DNA of 64,000 bases, taken from positions 256,709-320,708 of the forward strand of contig JAOUBJ010000003.1 of assembly GCA_029860345.1 (NCBI GenBank), written 5' to 3'. Source of the stretch: Candidatus Zixiibacteriota bacterium. Lineage in GTDB: Bacteria; Zixibacteria; MSB-5A5; GN15; FEB-12. Below, in pieces: positions 5,504-13,993 of this stretch (positions are counted from its first letter, which is position 1; each line of letters opens with the position of its first letter). The notes under the pieces are model-generated. The model was not told where the DNA came from, did no database searches, and worked only from the letters and a program-made list of their open reading frames with translations. The position numbers were made by a program, and so were the translations under genes.

Positions 5504-7753
5504 CTAGCTGGCCTGCCCTGACTGGGGCACAATGTCGTATCGTTTTAGTTTCGTTCGCACGGTAGCCTCGTGGATACCGAGCATCCGGGCCGCCTCGGAT
5601 TTATTTCCTCCGGCGGTGATTAGTGCCTCCACTATCAATTGACGTTCAAACTGCTCAACCCGCTCGAACAAGGAACTGCCGGCTGATGCAGATTCGGTCG
5701 TGAATAGGGTTCGCGACAGCTCAACTAAGTCTTTGTCGGCTACCAGGTCGGCCATGACCTCAAGCCGTTTGACCTTGTTGAACAGGTCCCGTGTATTGCC
5801 GGGCCAGTCGTAGGCCACAAACTGGCGCACTAACTCCATCGGCGGCTTCTGACCCTCGGCCAAAAGCTTTCGCTGAGTGAGGAAGTGATCCAACAACATT
5901 GGGATGTCCTCTTTGCGTTCGCGCAACGGCGGTATACTGAAAGGAATCCCGGAGAGCCTGTAGTACAGGTCACGCCGGAATTCACCCCGTTCAACCATCG
6001 CCTCAAGATCCTGGTTGGTCGCGGCAACCAGTTTGATATCCAGGCGAACAGGTTCAGTTGTACCGAGAGGTGTTACCTCTTTCTCCTCAATCACATTGAG
6101 CAGTTTGGTTTGCAACTGAAGCGGCATATCACCGATTTCGTCCAGCAACAGGACGCCACCGTTGGCCGCTACAAACAGGCCTGGCTTTTTGTTGTCGGCG
6201 CCGGTAAAAGCGCCGCGGTCATAGCCGAACAACTCGGATTCAAGCAGAGTGTGCGGTACCGAAGCGCAGTTTATGGCCACGTATGGTGTTCCCGGTCGAA
6301 CCACATGGTGGTAATAGCGCGCCATGTGATCCTTACCGACACCGGTTTCTCCAGTCAACAGAAGGGTCAGATCGGCTCGTCCGATAGCGGCCAACTGTTC
6401 CTTGAATTGAATTATCGCGGCACAGTTGGTCGGGAAGTCTACATCGCTCTCGTCCGACCGACTGAGTCGATGACCGCTTGCCCCTTCATGGTAGTCGATG
6501 GCGCCTATCAGTTTTTCCACTTCCTGACGCTTGACCATCAGCTTCATTCCGGTGAAGAACTCCTCGGCCCTGAATAACAGGGTGAGTCGTCGCCGCACCG
6601 GATAGACTTCGGAGCAACCGGCCGCTATCAACACTTCGGCCAATTCGGCTCGTACTCCGGTAGCTTCAAGCATAGCGAGAGCTTCACCGAATAGAGCGGT
6701 TGCTTCATCAGTCCGACCATCAGCCTCGGCGATAATGGCAGCTACCTTTTTGAGGGCTCCAATCTCGACACGATCGTGCGCCGTTTCCATTGTAACGGTC
6801 GCTTTCGACAGGTACCGTCGAGCTGTGCGGTAGTTGCCTATCTTGACACATAGTTCGGCCAGATGACGCATGACCCGACCACCAAGACTGGTGCCCGGCG
6901 CGGTCCGCTCGGCGATCTCCAGCGCCTTTTCCAGCGTCTCGCGAGCTTCATCCAGACGGCCTAACCGATAGCGCAACTCACCCAGATAAGTGAGACAAAT
7001 CGCTTCGTCACGAGGCCGGCTGAATTCCAGTGTGCCCGGTAAGGCTGCTTCGAGAGTTTCCTCAGCAATAGCATACTCACCCTTGAGCATCTGGACATAG
7101 CCGAGCGCAATATTGGCCCGGGTTACTTCGAGCCAGTCGCCCAACTCGCTTGATAGTTCAATGTTGAGATTGAGATGCTTTTGAGCCTCCTCAAAGTCGC
7201 CAATGAAAGTATGGATACGGCCAATGTTGCCTACCATGTAGGCCAGCTTGGCCCGATCACCTAAACGTTTGGCGATCTGAATAGCATCCATGAGGTTGCC
7301 CAGAGCATTCTGGTACTCATGCTGACTGTAGAAGTGTCCGGCCAGAAGGTTGAGAACCCTGGTCTGTCCTTCCAAGCAGTCGTTTCTACGAAAAATCGAC
7401 TCTGCGTCGCGCAGGGCCTTTTCCGTTTCCTTCAATTCACCCATAGAACGTGTGATCTTCGCCAATGTAACGAAGATCTCAGCCAACAAAACAGAGTCGC
7501 CTTCTTCGGCGGTCTTGTTTTGGGCCATTCTGGCGGTCCGCAAAGCGGCGGGGTGGTTGTCGAGGGAAACGTAGGCCTTGGCGACATGGTGCAGGATAGA
7601 ACCTGCCCATGTTCCGCCGGCGGTGTCAAAAGTATCACGATTCGTTTCGTAATACCGCACCGCGCCGGCGAAATCTCGCTTTGTTACCAATGACGCTAAG
7701 TAGTGCGCCATGGCATCGCGAAACTCAATGCCAACGGGTGTTTCCTTCGACAT
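5504..7753 (-). CDS. TPR-containing sigma-54-dependent transcription activator
   Basis: The 749-residue protein has about 400 residues of TPR-type helical repeats, then an AAA+ activator domain and a C-terminal Fis-type helix-turn-helix (GGNKSEAARMLGIHEATVRT, about 708-727). The AAA+ core has Walker A GETGVGKD (468-475), the sigma-54 contact loop GAFTGA (514-519) and Walker B LLLDE (535-539), all intact. So it should open promoters with RpoN. There is no receiver or GAF input; sensing presumably runs through the TPR part, as in regulators that bind a peptide or protein partner. Its ATG overlaps the stop of the upstream small exported protein by one base (TAATG). Target genes are unknown; the adjacent BMC operon is an obvious candidate. 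Confidence 0.93.
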   Translation of the reverse strand: MSKETPVGIEFRDAMAHYLASLVTKRDFAGAVRYYETNRDTFDTAGGTWAGSILHHVAKAYVSLDNHPAALRTARMAQNKTAEEGDSVLLAEIFVTLAKITRSMGELKETEKALRDAESIFRRNDCLEGQTRVLNLLAGHFYSQHEYQNALGNLMDAIQIAKRLGDRAKLAYMVGNIGRIHTFIGDFEEAQKHLNLNIELSSELGDWLEVTRANIALGYVQMLKGEYAIAEETLEAALPGTLEFSRPRDEAICLTYLGELRYRLGRLDEARETLEKALEIAERTAPGTSLGGRVMRHLAELCVKIGNYRTARRYLSKATVTMETAHDRVEIGALKKVAAIIAEADGRTDEATALFGEALAMLEATGVRAELAEVLIAAGCSEVYPVRRRLTLLFRAEEFFTGMKLMVKRQEVEKLIGAIDYHEGASGHRLSRSDESDVDFPTNCAAIIQFKEQLAAIGRADLTLLLTGETGVGKDHMARYYHHVVRPGTPYVAINCASVPHTLLESELFGYDRGAFTGADNKKPGLFVAANGGVLLLDEIGDMPLQLQTKLLNVIEEKEVTPLGTTEPVRLDIKLVAATNQDLEAMVERGEFRRDLYYRLSGIPFSIPPLRERKEDIPMLLDHFLTQRKLLAEGQKPPMELVRQFVAYDWPGNTRDLFNKVKRLEVMADLVADKDLVELSRTLFTTESASAGSSLFERVEQFERQLIVEALITAGGNKSEAARMLGIHEATVRTKLKRYDIVPQSGQAS

Positions 7754-8103
7754 TATTGGTTGCCTCCAAAGTTGGTGTTGACGGGTTGGGTCGGTTCAAT
7801 CTCCTGGATCCGCCCTTGGATGAAGTGGTCGGCTTCGGCATCGTTCTTGTCCTCGACGCCGCTAAAGCCCAGCCACTTGAACAGGATGTCGGTGATAATC
7901 ATATCGGCCGGAATCCAGCCGCCGCCGATTGCGCCACCGGTACCACCGGGACCATCGTCGGGACCATTGTCGCCACCCCAGGTGTGGTCATCACCGGTTG
8001 AGGGACTGGCATAGCTCCACGGCGCCGAACGGGAGAAAGCCTCACCGCTAAGCGCGACCAGCAGCGTCAACACCAACGCTGACACAAAAATCGTGCGTTT
8101 CAT
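7753..8103 (-). CDS. Small exported protein coupled to the sigma-54 activator
   Basis: The 116-residue product has a clean signal peptide (MKRTIFVSALVLTLLVALSG, cleavage probably after the Ala/Ser-rich end near residue 24). A short Gly/Asp-rich segment follows (GPDDGPGGTGGAIGGG), and then an acidic region. No conserved domain is recognised. An AAGGAG site 7 bases before the ATG is strong. The stop overlaps the activator start (TAATG), so the two are made together. This pairing suggests a signalling link, for example a secreted signal or a periplasmic partner, but the activator is predicted to be cytosolic, so direct contact would be before export or after uptake. Confidence 0.8.
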   Translation of the reverse strand: MKRTIFVSALVLTLLVALSGEAFSRSAPWSYASPSTGDDHTWGGDNGPDDGPGGTGGAIGGGWIPADMIITDILFKWLGFSGVEDKNDAEADHFIQGRIQEIEPTQPVNTNFGGNQ

Positions 8104-8227
8104 CGCATCACTCCTTGGTATGAGTTATGGTAAAGATAACTATTCTTGTCACCTTCATGTATGGCGGGGTAGGCGGAATGAGGTTGGCTTGGTCCATAAG
8201 CCCATTATGCATCCCACCCTCACATAG

Positions 8228-8256
8228 AAGGTACGCCGTAAGGTGTTGTTTGTCAA
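8228..8256 (-). promoter_or_regulatory. Probable sigma-70 promoter of the exported protein/activator unit
   Basis: Minus strand reads TTGACA (8256-8251), a 17-base spacer, and TACCTT (8233-8228). The -35 is perfect, the -10 weak. The transcript would have a leader of about 120 bases. Confidence 0.55.
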
Positions 8257-8714
8257 GGGCTTTTTCCGGTGAGACATGGTGTGTGCGAAGATGCGACAAA
8301 GCCTTTGTGGGCCTACTATCTCGCTGGTAGGTAGTGGACGGGGCAAAAGTGGAACGGCACAGAATTGCGGTCCGGACGGGTCAGCCATCAAACACAGAGG
8401 CGGCAAGTCTTGCGGGGGGGGAGCAAGGCAGGTCTGTCCGCTGACGTAACGAATCGCCGGGACCCCGAGGGGTCCCAACCTACGAAGACTGCTGCGATGG
8501 GTGGGCTCTACGTAGGGTTTGGATGTTGCGCTGGGTCCTTCTCGCCACGGGCGGGGGATGAGACCCAGCGCGTGGATGACCAGCAGGGTCACACTCCGCC
8601 GCGGCGGACCAGGACCCTACTGAACGGCAAGACTTGAGTCGCCCTTCGACTCTGCTCAAGATGAAGTTGGTGTGCTCGTTTTGAGGTCACGGGGCGCAAA
8701 CATGCTATCCTAAA
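8257..8714. other. Gene-free gap with a GC-rich palindrome
   Basis: No gene is seen. It contains the palindrome GGGACCCCGAGGGGTCCC near 8459-8476, part of the IR-E-like set, and a diverged IR-B near 8641-8665. Confidence 0.5.
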
Positions 8715-9515
8715 CTACCTGTGAATATAATCCCCGATCTTGCGAATGCGAATCATCTCATCGTCGGACAGAGGACCCTTGGCGAGGGCAGTGACACCTT
8801 CATCGAACTCCCTCTCGTTGCGAGGTCCCATCATGCAGAGATCGACGTGTGGATCGGACAAAACGAAGCGATAACAATCGGCCGCCGACAACGATTCTTC
8901 ACCGGGTGGCATCTTTTTCTGCTTGAGCAGTTTCGCCCAGCAGGTTGCGGTGAAGACTGTGATCCCCGGCCTGTCGTGGTCTGAAAGGTATGGGAAAATA
9001 TCCCCTTCGGCCCCTCGGTGCACCGCATTATATCGCACCATGAATATATCTATCGATGAATCTTCCAGCTGCGCCAGTTTCCCGAAAAGACTCCGGTTGT
9101 GTCCGGACAATGCGATGTGGCGGACCAGACCTGCCTCTTTCATGTCGATTGCCTTGGCAATTATGCGCTCGGACGGAGATTTGTTGTGCCAGCCCAGAAC
9201 CAGCACGTCGGCATAGTCCAAGTCAAGCGTTCTGAGACCCTTCTTGATCGAACGCGAAAGCGTTATCCCGAAGTGATCGAAGGATTGCAGCGCTACGATC
9301 ATATTCTCACGATTGTTGGCAGCCAGATTCCGAAGACCGTCTCGCATACCACGGGTGCGCAGGGCCCCCCAATAGAAGTAGTTGATATTATACTCGTGAA
9401 ACGCCTTTTCGACAGTCGCCGCGGGTGTTCCGTAAGCGCTGGCCAACCCAAGACGGCTGACCTTGAGTCCTGTGCGGCCGAGTGGTCGGTGGGCTGTGAA
9501 ATCAGATCGGTCCAT
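8715..9515 (-). CDS. Aldo/keto reductase family protein
   Basis: The 266-residue TIM-barrel type protein begins RPLGRTGLKVSRLGL after a short lead, typical of the aldo/keto reductase superfamily, and has the barrel strands DYADVLVLGWH and DIFMVRYNAVHRG. The usual active-site segment is altered: the place normally reading D-T-A-x-x-Y-G shows NYFYWG, so catalysis should not be assumed. The start is set at the ATG at 9515 rather than the longer TTG frame at 9554. A strong promoter ends 10 bases before this ATG, which would make the message nearly leaderless. No operon partner is seen; it is divergent from the kinase gene. Confidence 0.8.
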   Translation of the reverse strand: MDRSDFTAHRPLGRTGLKVSRLGLASAYGTPAATVEKAFHEYNINYFYWGALRTRGMRDGLRNLAANNRENMIVALQSFDHFGITLSRSIKKGLRTLDLDYADVLVLGWHNKSPSERIIAKAIDMKEAGLVRHIALSGHNRSLFGKLAQLEDSSIDIFMVRYNAVHRGAEGDIFPYLSDHDRPGITVFTATCWAKLLKQKKMPPGEESLSAADCYRFVLSDPHVDLCMMGPRNEREFDEGVTALAKGPLSDDEMIRIRKIGDYIHR

Positions 9516-9525
9516 GGTTGTTTCT

Positions 9526-9554
9526 ATTGTACTATCGCCATTCGGCCTTGGCAA
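9526..9554 (-). promoter_or_regulatory. Promoter giving a nearly leaderless aldo/keto reductase transcript
   Basis: Minus strand reads TTGCCA (9554-9549), 17-base spacer, TACAAT (9531-9526); each hexamer matches consensus at 5 of 6. With a normal start about 7 bases downstream, the RNA would begin around 4 bases before the ATG. Confidence 0.6.
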
Positions 9555-9603
9555 GGCCTGAGATTGCTTCCAACAGCGGAACTAGAGCGAGTTAACTTTG
9601 TTG

Positions 9604-9632
9604 TTGCAAAACGGACTTGGAGACTCTATTTA
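9604..9632 (+). promoter_or_regulatory. Possible promoter of the kinase gene
   Basis: TTGCAA (9604-9609), 17-base spacer, TATTTA (9627-9632), 35 bases before the kinase start. Both hexamers are only fair matches. Confidence 0.35.
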
Positions 9633-9666
9633 TGAGTGCCAACACGGCTTTACTTACAATTAAGGT

Positions 9667-12132
9667 GTGTCGAAGTATATGCAGGAACCGAATTCAGACG
9701 ACCGGACCAGTACTCATTTCGCGTTGAAGCCCGGCACAACAGTCGCACACTACCGTCTGGTTGAGAAAGTCGGAGCCGGCGGGATGGGTGAGGTTTATCT
9801 GGCCGACGACACCAAACTTCAGAGACAGGTGGCGCTCAAATTCCTTCCGTCGGCTCTCGCGAACGATGAAGAGGCCAAGTCACGGTTCATGCGGGAGGCT
9901 CAGTCGGCTGCGGTCCTGAATCATCCGAATATTATTCATATCTACGAAGTGGGTCAGTTTCACGATCGACCCTATTTCGCGATGGAGTACGTACCCGGTG
10001 ACACCTTGCATCGTTTCGCCCACGATGACCCCCAATCGGTGGAGGAAGTTGTAGAGATGATGCTCCAATTGTGCGAGGGGCTCGCTGAAGCGCACAGTCA
10101 TGGGGTAGTGCATCGCGATATCAAGGCGGACAATATCGTAGTCGACAAAAAAGGTCGACCACGCATCCTCGATTTTGGTTTGGCCACGGTGGCCGGTGAT
10201 GCAAAACTGACCAAGACAGGCTCCACTATCGGTACGATTGCATATATGTCGCCGGAGCAGGTTGCCGGCAAACAGATAGACCAGCGTTCAGATCTGTTCA
10301 GCCTTGGCGTGGTTCTCTACGAAATGCTGGCCGGTCGGACACCGTTCAAACGTGACAGCGAGGCAGCAACACTTCAGGCCATAGTCAACGACGAACCACA
10401 ACCGCTCGAAAGATATCGCAGTGGCCTTCCGGAAGATTTGTGCAAAATCGTCGACAAGCTTCTGTCCAAAGACCCGGACCTCAGGTATCAGTCAGCCGAA
10501 GGTGTACTTCCAGACCTACGCCCGCTTCGGGCTGGTTCCTCAACCAAATCGACGCCGGTGGTGCTGCCTCGCAAACGCTCACCGTTGCCGCTGATCGGAC
10601 TAATCGGCGTTCTGGCCGTTCTGGTTGTCGCGGTGATTTTCTGGAAGCCGTGGGAGACAGAAACACCGGTGGACACGGTACCAATGATCGCCGTGCTGCC
10701 GTTTGAGAACCTGGGGGCGCCGGATGACGAATACTTTGCCGATGGTATGGCCGACGAAGTAACCTCCCGATTGGCCACTATCGAAGGTTTGGGCGTGATC
10801 TCCAGCATCAGTGCCATCAAGTACAAGGACAGTGACAAAAGCCTAACCGAAATCGGCCAAGAGCTTAACGTTGGCTACATACTGGCCGGCACGGTAAGGT
10901 GGAGCAAGGTCTCAGGTCAGGCAAAGGTGCGCATCACACCGCAGTTGATTCGGGTTGCCGACGATCGTCAGATGTGGGCGGAGATCTACGATCGTGAACT
11001 GATGGAGGTGTTCGCGGTCCAGGCTGATATTGCAATGCAGATCGTTCAGCAACTTGGTCTGACACTGGTAGAAACTGATCGCACGGGATTAGCTTCACAA
11101 CCAACCGACAATCCGGAAGCCTATGCCCACTACCTAAAGGGAGTAAGCATGACCCGGGATCCTGACATAGGATCGATTCGGGGGAGTAATCCTGCTATTG
11201 CCCAGTTTGACAGCGCATTGGCCTTAGACCCGGACTTCGCACTGGCCCACGCTTACAAGTCGATCGCCCATTCCTGGGAGGCCTTTGGCTTTCTCTGGTG
11301 GCAGAAGGACACGACGGATCACCGAGCTATGTCGCTTACTTCCGCTCAGAAGGCACTTGAACTACAGCCGCAACTGTCGATGGGGTATCTGGCAATGGGT
11401 ACTTATCATAATCTGGTGGGACGAGATTATGATCGAGCACTTGAGGAATTCTCAAAGGCACGCTCAGAGATCCACAGTGATGCCCAGTTGATTTCCTCGA
11501 TTGCTCTGGTCGAGTGGCGTCAGGGGAGATTTGGTGATGCTCAGGCGAACTATCGTCGAGCGGTGGAGCTCGATCCGCTCACGGCAGAGAACCAGTTTAG
11601 TCTGGCAATATGTCTTTCCTTCACCAATGAGTTTGACGAAGCGTTGCTGATAATGGATCGAGCAATTGCATTGGAGCCGGACCAGGCAATGTACTATACG
11701 CGCAAGATAGGTTTGCTGATAGATGGATACGGCGACTTGGAAGGCGCCAAAGCAGTTCTTGAGGAAGCGGCCAAGCATGTGGACGTGCTCGAAGTATTGG
11801 CTGTGGAATTCTTGCAGTATGGATTAACGGAGATTTCAAACGACTCGCTTTTGAACAGCCTTTCGGGGCCTTTCCGAGATTCAGTACCTCCCGGAATGTA
11901 TTACGGCGCAGTCGCCCAGGCATACCGCACTGCCGGACAAACAGAATTGATGATCGAATACTGTGATTCCACAAGGATCGCACTTGAGGCGATCTTGTCT
12001 TATGTGACAAACGAGCACGGGGTCTACGAAGTTTTGGGGATGGCCTATGCCTGTCTGGGAGAGGCTGACAGGGCGATTGAGGCGGGACTCAAAGCGAAGG
12101 AGATGATGTCGGTTGACGACTGCCACTGGTGA
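9667..12132 (+). CDS. Ser/Thr protein kinase with TolB-like and TPR domains, ended by an in-frame TGA
   Basis: Residues 30-290 are a Hanks-type kinase: glycine loop GAGGMGEVY, Lys58 in VALKF, catalytic HRDIKADN (149-156), DFG (169-171) and APE-type MSPEQ. A membrane span follows at about 309-327. Then comes a TolB-N-like/adenylate-cyclase-associated segment (MIAVLPFENLG...FADGMADEVTSRLA) and TPR repeats to the end. All kinase key residues are present. The frame stops at a TGA (12130-12132), yet the same frame stays open for another 69 codons that carry the family's usual ending, so the protein is probably clipped. The start could be GTG 9667 or ATG 9679; the ribosome site fits neither perfectly. 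It may sense envelope signals, as related proteins are membrane-anchored. Confidence 0.9.
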   Translation: MSKYMQEPNSDDRTSTHFALKPGTTVAHYRLVEKVGAGGMGEVYLADDTKLQRQVALKFLPSALANDEEAKSRFMREAQSAAVLNHPNIIHIYEVGQFHDRPYFAMEYVPGDTLHRFAHDDPQSVEEVVEMMLQLCEGLAEAHSHGVVHRDIKADNIVVDKKGRPRILDFGLATVAGDAKLTKTGSTIGTIAYMSPEQVAGKQIDQRSDLFSLGVVLYEMLAGRTPFKRDSEAATLQAIVNDEPQPLERYRSGLPEDLCKIVDKLLSKDPDLRYQSAEGVLPDLRPLRAGSSTKSTPVVLPRKRSPLPLIGLIGVLAVLVVAVIFWKPWETETPVDTVPMIAVLPFENLGAPDDEYFADGMADEVTSRLATIEGLGVISSISAIKYKDSDKSLTEIGQELNVGYILAGTVRWSKVSGQAKVRITPQLIRVADDRQMWAEIYDRELMEVFAVQADIAMQIVQQLGLTLVETDRTGLASQPTDNPEAYAHYLKGVSMTRDPDIGSIRGSNPAIAQFDSALALDPDFALAHAYKSIAHSWEAFGFLWWQKDTTDHRAMSLTSAQKALELQPQLSMGYLAMGTYHNLVGRDYDRALEEFSKARSEIHSDAQLISSIALVEWRQGRFGDAQANYRRAVELDPLTAENQFSLAICLSFTNEFDEALLIMDRAIALEPDQAMYYTRKIGLLIDGYGDLEGAKAVLEEAAKHVDVLEVLAVEFLQYGLTEISNDSLLNSLSGPFRDSVPPGMYYGAVAQAYRTAGQTELMIEYCDSTRIALEAILSYVTNEHGVYEVLGMAYACLGEADRAIEAGLKAKEMMSVDDCHW

Positions 12133-12342
12133 GGACCGGGTGTGGTCATGGTCATGGCCAAGATTTACACGATGGTGGGGGAGCAGGACGCAGCCATCGA
12201 TGAGTTGGAGTATTTGTTGTCGATAGAGGGTGGTTACACTGCGCACAGCCTGAATCTCGATCCTGAGTTTGATCCCCTGCGTGAGCACCCTCGTTTTCAG
12301 TCTTTGTTGGAGAGGCACGGGCTCGTTCAGCGCGGTAGTTGA
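12133..12342 (+). pseudogene. C-terminal remainder of the kinase-TPR protein after an in-frame stop
   Basis: Directly after the TGA the same reading frame continues (GPGVVMVMAKIYTMVGEQDA) and ends SLNLDPEFDPLREHPRFQSL. That is the characteristic last TPR and tail of this kinase family, where the sequence normally runs on without interruption. A separate start at ATG 12148 or 12154 has no good ribosome site. Explanations are a nonsense mutation, a base error in the assembly or programmed read-through. Confidence 0.7.
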
Positions 12343-12400
12343 GAAGTGTTCCGAACTACTTTATCCAGTTTCCTTCACAACCCTGCCTTGGGTATTCGGT

Positions 12401-12799
12401 TTATCTGGCAACAGCCACTTCTTCGGATAATTGACGTTCATGACGATGCTTGATCCTGCACTGAGCAGTGGTAACCTGACGCACAACACTTGAGTTGCCA
12501 CGAAATCTGCGGGCAACGCGATCAAGGATTTTCAGATGTCTGGGACTGCCAACGATTTCGAATGTCTGACACGCTACCATCACTTCATCCTCGTCTTCCG
12601 ATTCAATTTGAGCTTGCGCTGCTCTAATCTGTCTTGTGATGTATGCTTGGGTCTCTTCTGCCAAGGATTGGGCGGCAGTAAGCCGAGACAGCTTAAGCGC
12701 TCGAATATCCTTTCGGATGGTCCTGGTACGAACAATCGATAAGACTGATACGATCAGGAGCAGTGCGCTCACAGCCAGTACAACTATTTCAGCCATCAC
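12401..12799 (-). CDS. Small membrane-anchored protein of unknown function
   Basis: The 132-residue product has one N-terminal membrane span (residues 4-22, IVVLAVSALLLIVSVLSIV) followed by a basic, helical cytosolic part of about 105 residues (RAAQAQIESEDEDEVMVACQ) and no recognised domain. Its start overlaps the end of the upstream membrane-protein gene by 11 bases, so the two form a unit. Base composition and layout match the signalling genes to its right rather than the kinase gene on its left. Confidence 0.7.
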   Translation of the reverse strand: MMAEIVVLAVSALLLIVSVLSIVRTRTIRKDIRALKLSRLTAAQSLAEETQAYITRQIRAAQAQIESEDEDEVMVACQTFEIVGSPRHLKILDRVARRFRGNSSVVRQVTTAQCRIKHRHERQLSEEVAVAR

Positions 12800-13292
12800 T
12801 GTCCTCCTGCAGTTGTTTTTGGGTGACCTTGGCGAAAGTGTACACCGTATACGACACGCTGGCTAATACCGCCACAAGATTGGCCACGAGGTATAAATAA
12901 AGCTTGCTAAGGCCAAGGGTCGCTTCGTTGCAAAAATACTCTTTGGTCAAGACATCGTGTTTAATGAAACCGAAGACCATCAGAATCAGGATTGCTACCA
13001 TCCGAGAATATTCTGCGGGGCTGTTCAATTTGAAGAAATGGGGCAAACGCAACTGGACCTGTCTCAAGTGCACAGAGACTCCAAATAGGAGCATTGAGGA
13101 AAACAGCAAAAGGTCCCCCTGTGCAAACACCTTGAGTACCGGGTGTCTAGAGTCGACGATAAAACTCTGATCGAAGTACACCATTAAAAGCACACCCAAT
13201 GGAAGCACAACTTGCCAGACTCGCCAGTCTGTGTGCTGCGCCCTGATTACCGGTTCGCCCGTGTAGGGCACCTTCGTGTTATCTTCACTCAT
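12789..13292 (-). CDS. Four-span membrane protein of unknown function
   Basis: The 167-residue protein has four predicted membrane spans (about residues 27-42, 58-73, 93-110 and 130-152). The loop between spans 2 and 3 is basic (HLRQVQLRLPHFFKL). No family is recognised. It sits between a receiver protein and a small membrane-anchored protein on the same strand, so it probably belongs to the same signalling cluster as the histidine kinase upstream. Confidence 0.7.
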   Translation of the reverse strand: MSEDNTKVPYTGEPVIRAQHTDWRVWQVVLPLGVLLMVYFDQSFIVDSRHPVLKVFAQGDLLLFSSMLLFGVSVHLRQVQLRLPHFFKLNSPAEYSRMVAILILMVFGFIKHDVLTKEYFCNEATLGLSKLYLYLVANLVAVLASVSYTVYTFAKVTQKQLQEDSDG

Positions 13293-13378
13293 ATCGGTAT
13301 TTCCCCAAAGTCTTCTGTGTTATTGGTCGCGCATTAGTTTTGGCAAATCCTGCGACGGCTCTAACAGGTCAGCGATTC

Positions 13379-13834
13379 CTACAGCGGCATGATTTGCTCA
13401 ACCTTTGCAAGAAAAACGCCAACATCCTTCAGTTCCAAACGGGTGGAAAAACACCCAGCAGGTAAGAGCGCCTCAGTAAAGTCGTCTGCTATCTTTTTGT
13501 CAAGGCGCGTCGTAAGAACGAGTACGCTTGTGCCAGATGCATCCAACTTGCTCTTCATCAGCCTATAGAACACAAGACCAGTATCATAACCTGAATCCGT
13601 CTTCGATGCAGGGTACTTCTTCTCTTCCTCGGTATTCTTGGTCGGTATCATTACATCGAGAATCAACAGGTCATAGGTGAATTCGCACAGTTTCTCTTCG
13701 GCCTGGCTGACACGATTCACAGTGGTGACTTCATATCCAGCCATTTCTAGCTTCTCAACATATGGCGTCAACCACGATGCGTCATTGTCGAGCCAAAGGA
13801 TTCGACCCTTGCTCTCTTGCGCTTCTTCCTGCAT
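13379..13834 (-). CDS. Single-domain response regulator with an insertion after the phosphorylation site
   Basis: The 151-residue product is one receiver domain: acidic pair Asp16/Asp18, phospho-acceptor Asp60 in LLILDVMIP, and Thr at VLVLTTR. About 20 extra residues follow the Asp60 loop (TKNTEEEKKYPASKTDSGYD), and the usual Lys near the C-terminus is not obvious. There is no output domain, so it likely works by protein contact. It lies about 160 bases after the histidine kinase gene on the same strand and is the natural phosphorelay partner. Confidence 0.85.
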   Translation of the reverse strand: MQEEAQESKGRILWLDNDASWLTPYVEKLEMAGYEVTTVNRVSQAEEKLCEFTYDLLILDVMIPTKNTEEEKKYPASKTDSGYDTGLVFYRLMKSKLDASGTSVLVLTTRLDKKIADDFTEALLPAGCFSTRLELKDVGVFLAKVEQIMPL

Positions 13835-13993
13835 AAGACTGTATTAACTCCTTACCTTTGTAGTGTGCCGCACGGCTGGTCTTTGTACTTCTACGCTGGA
13901 CATCAGCAACCTTGAAGAGCCTTGGCGGCGGATTTCACTATCCCTCAAACCCATCTAATCATACAACAGTTACTCCCTATTAGGCAATTTATT

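Noticed and set aside
12130-12132. TGA as a selenocysteine or reassigned codon
   Set aside because: Many genes in the window end in TGA, no SECIS-like hairpin follows, and the family has no Cys at this position to my knowledge.
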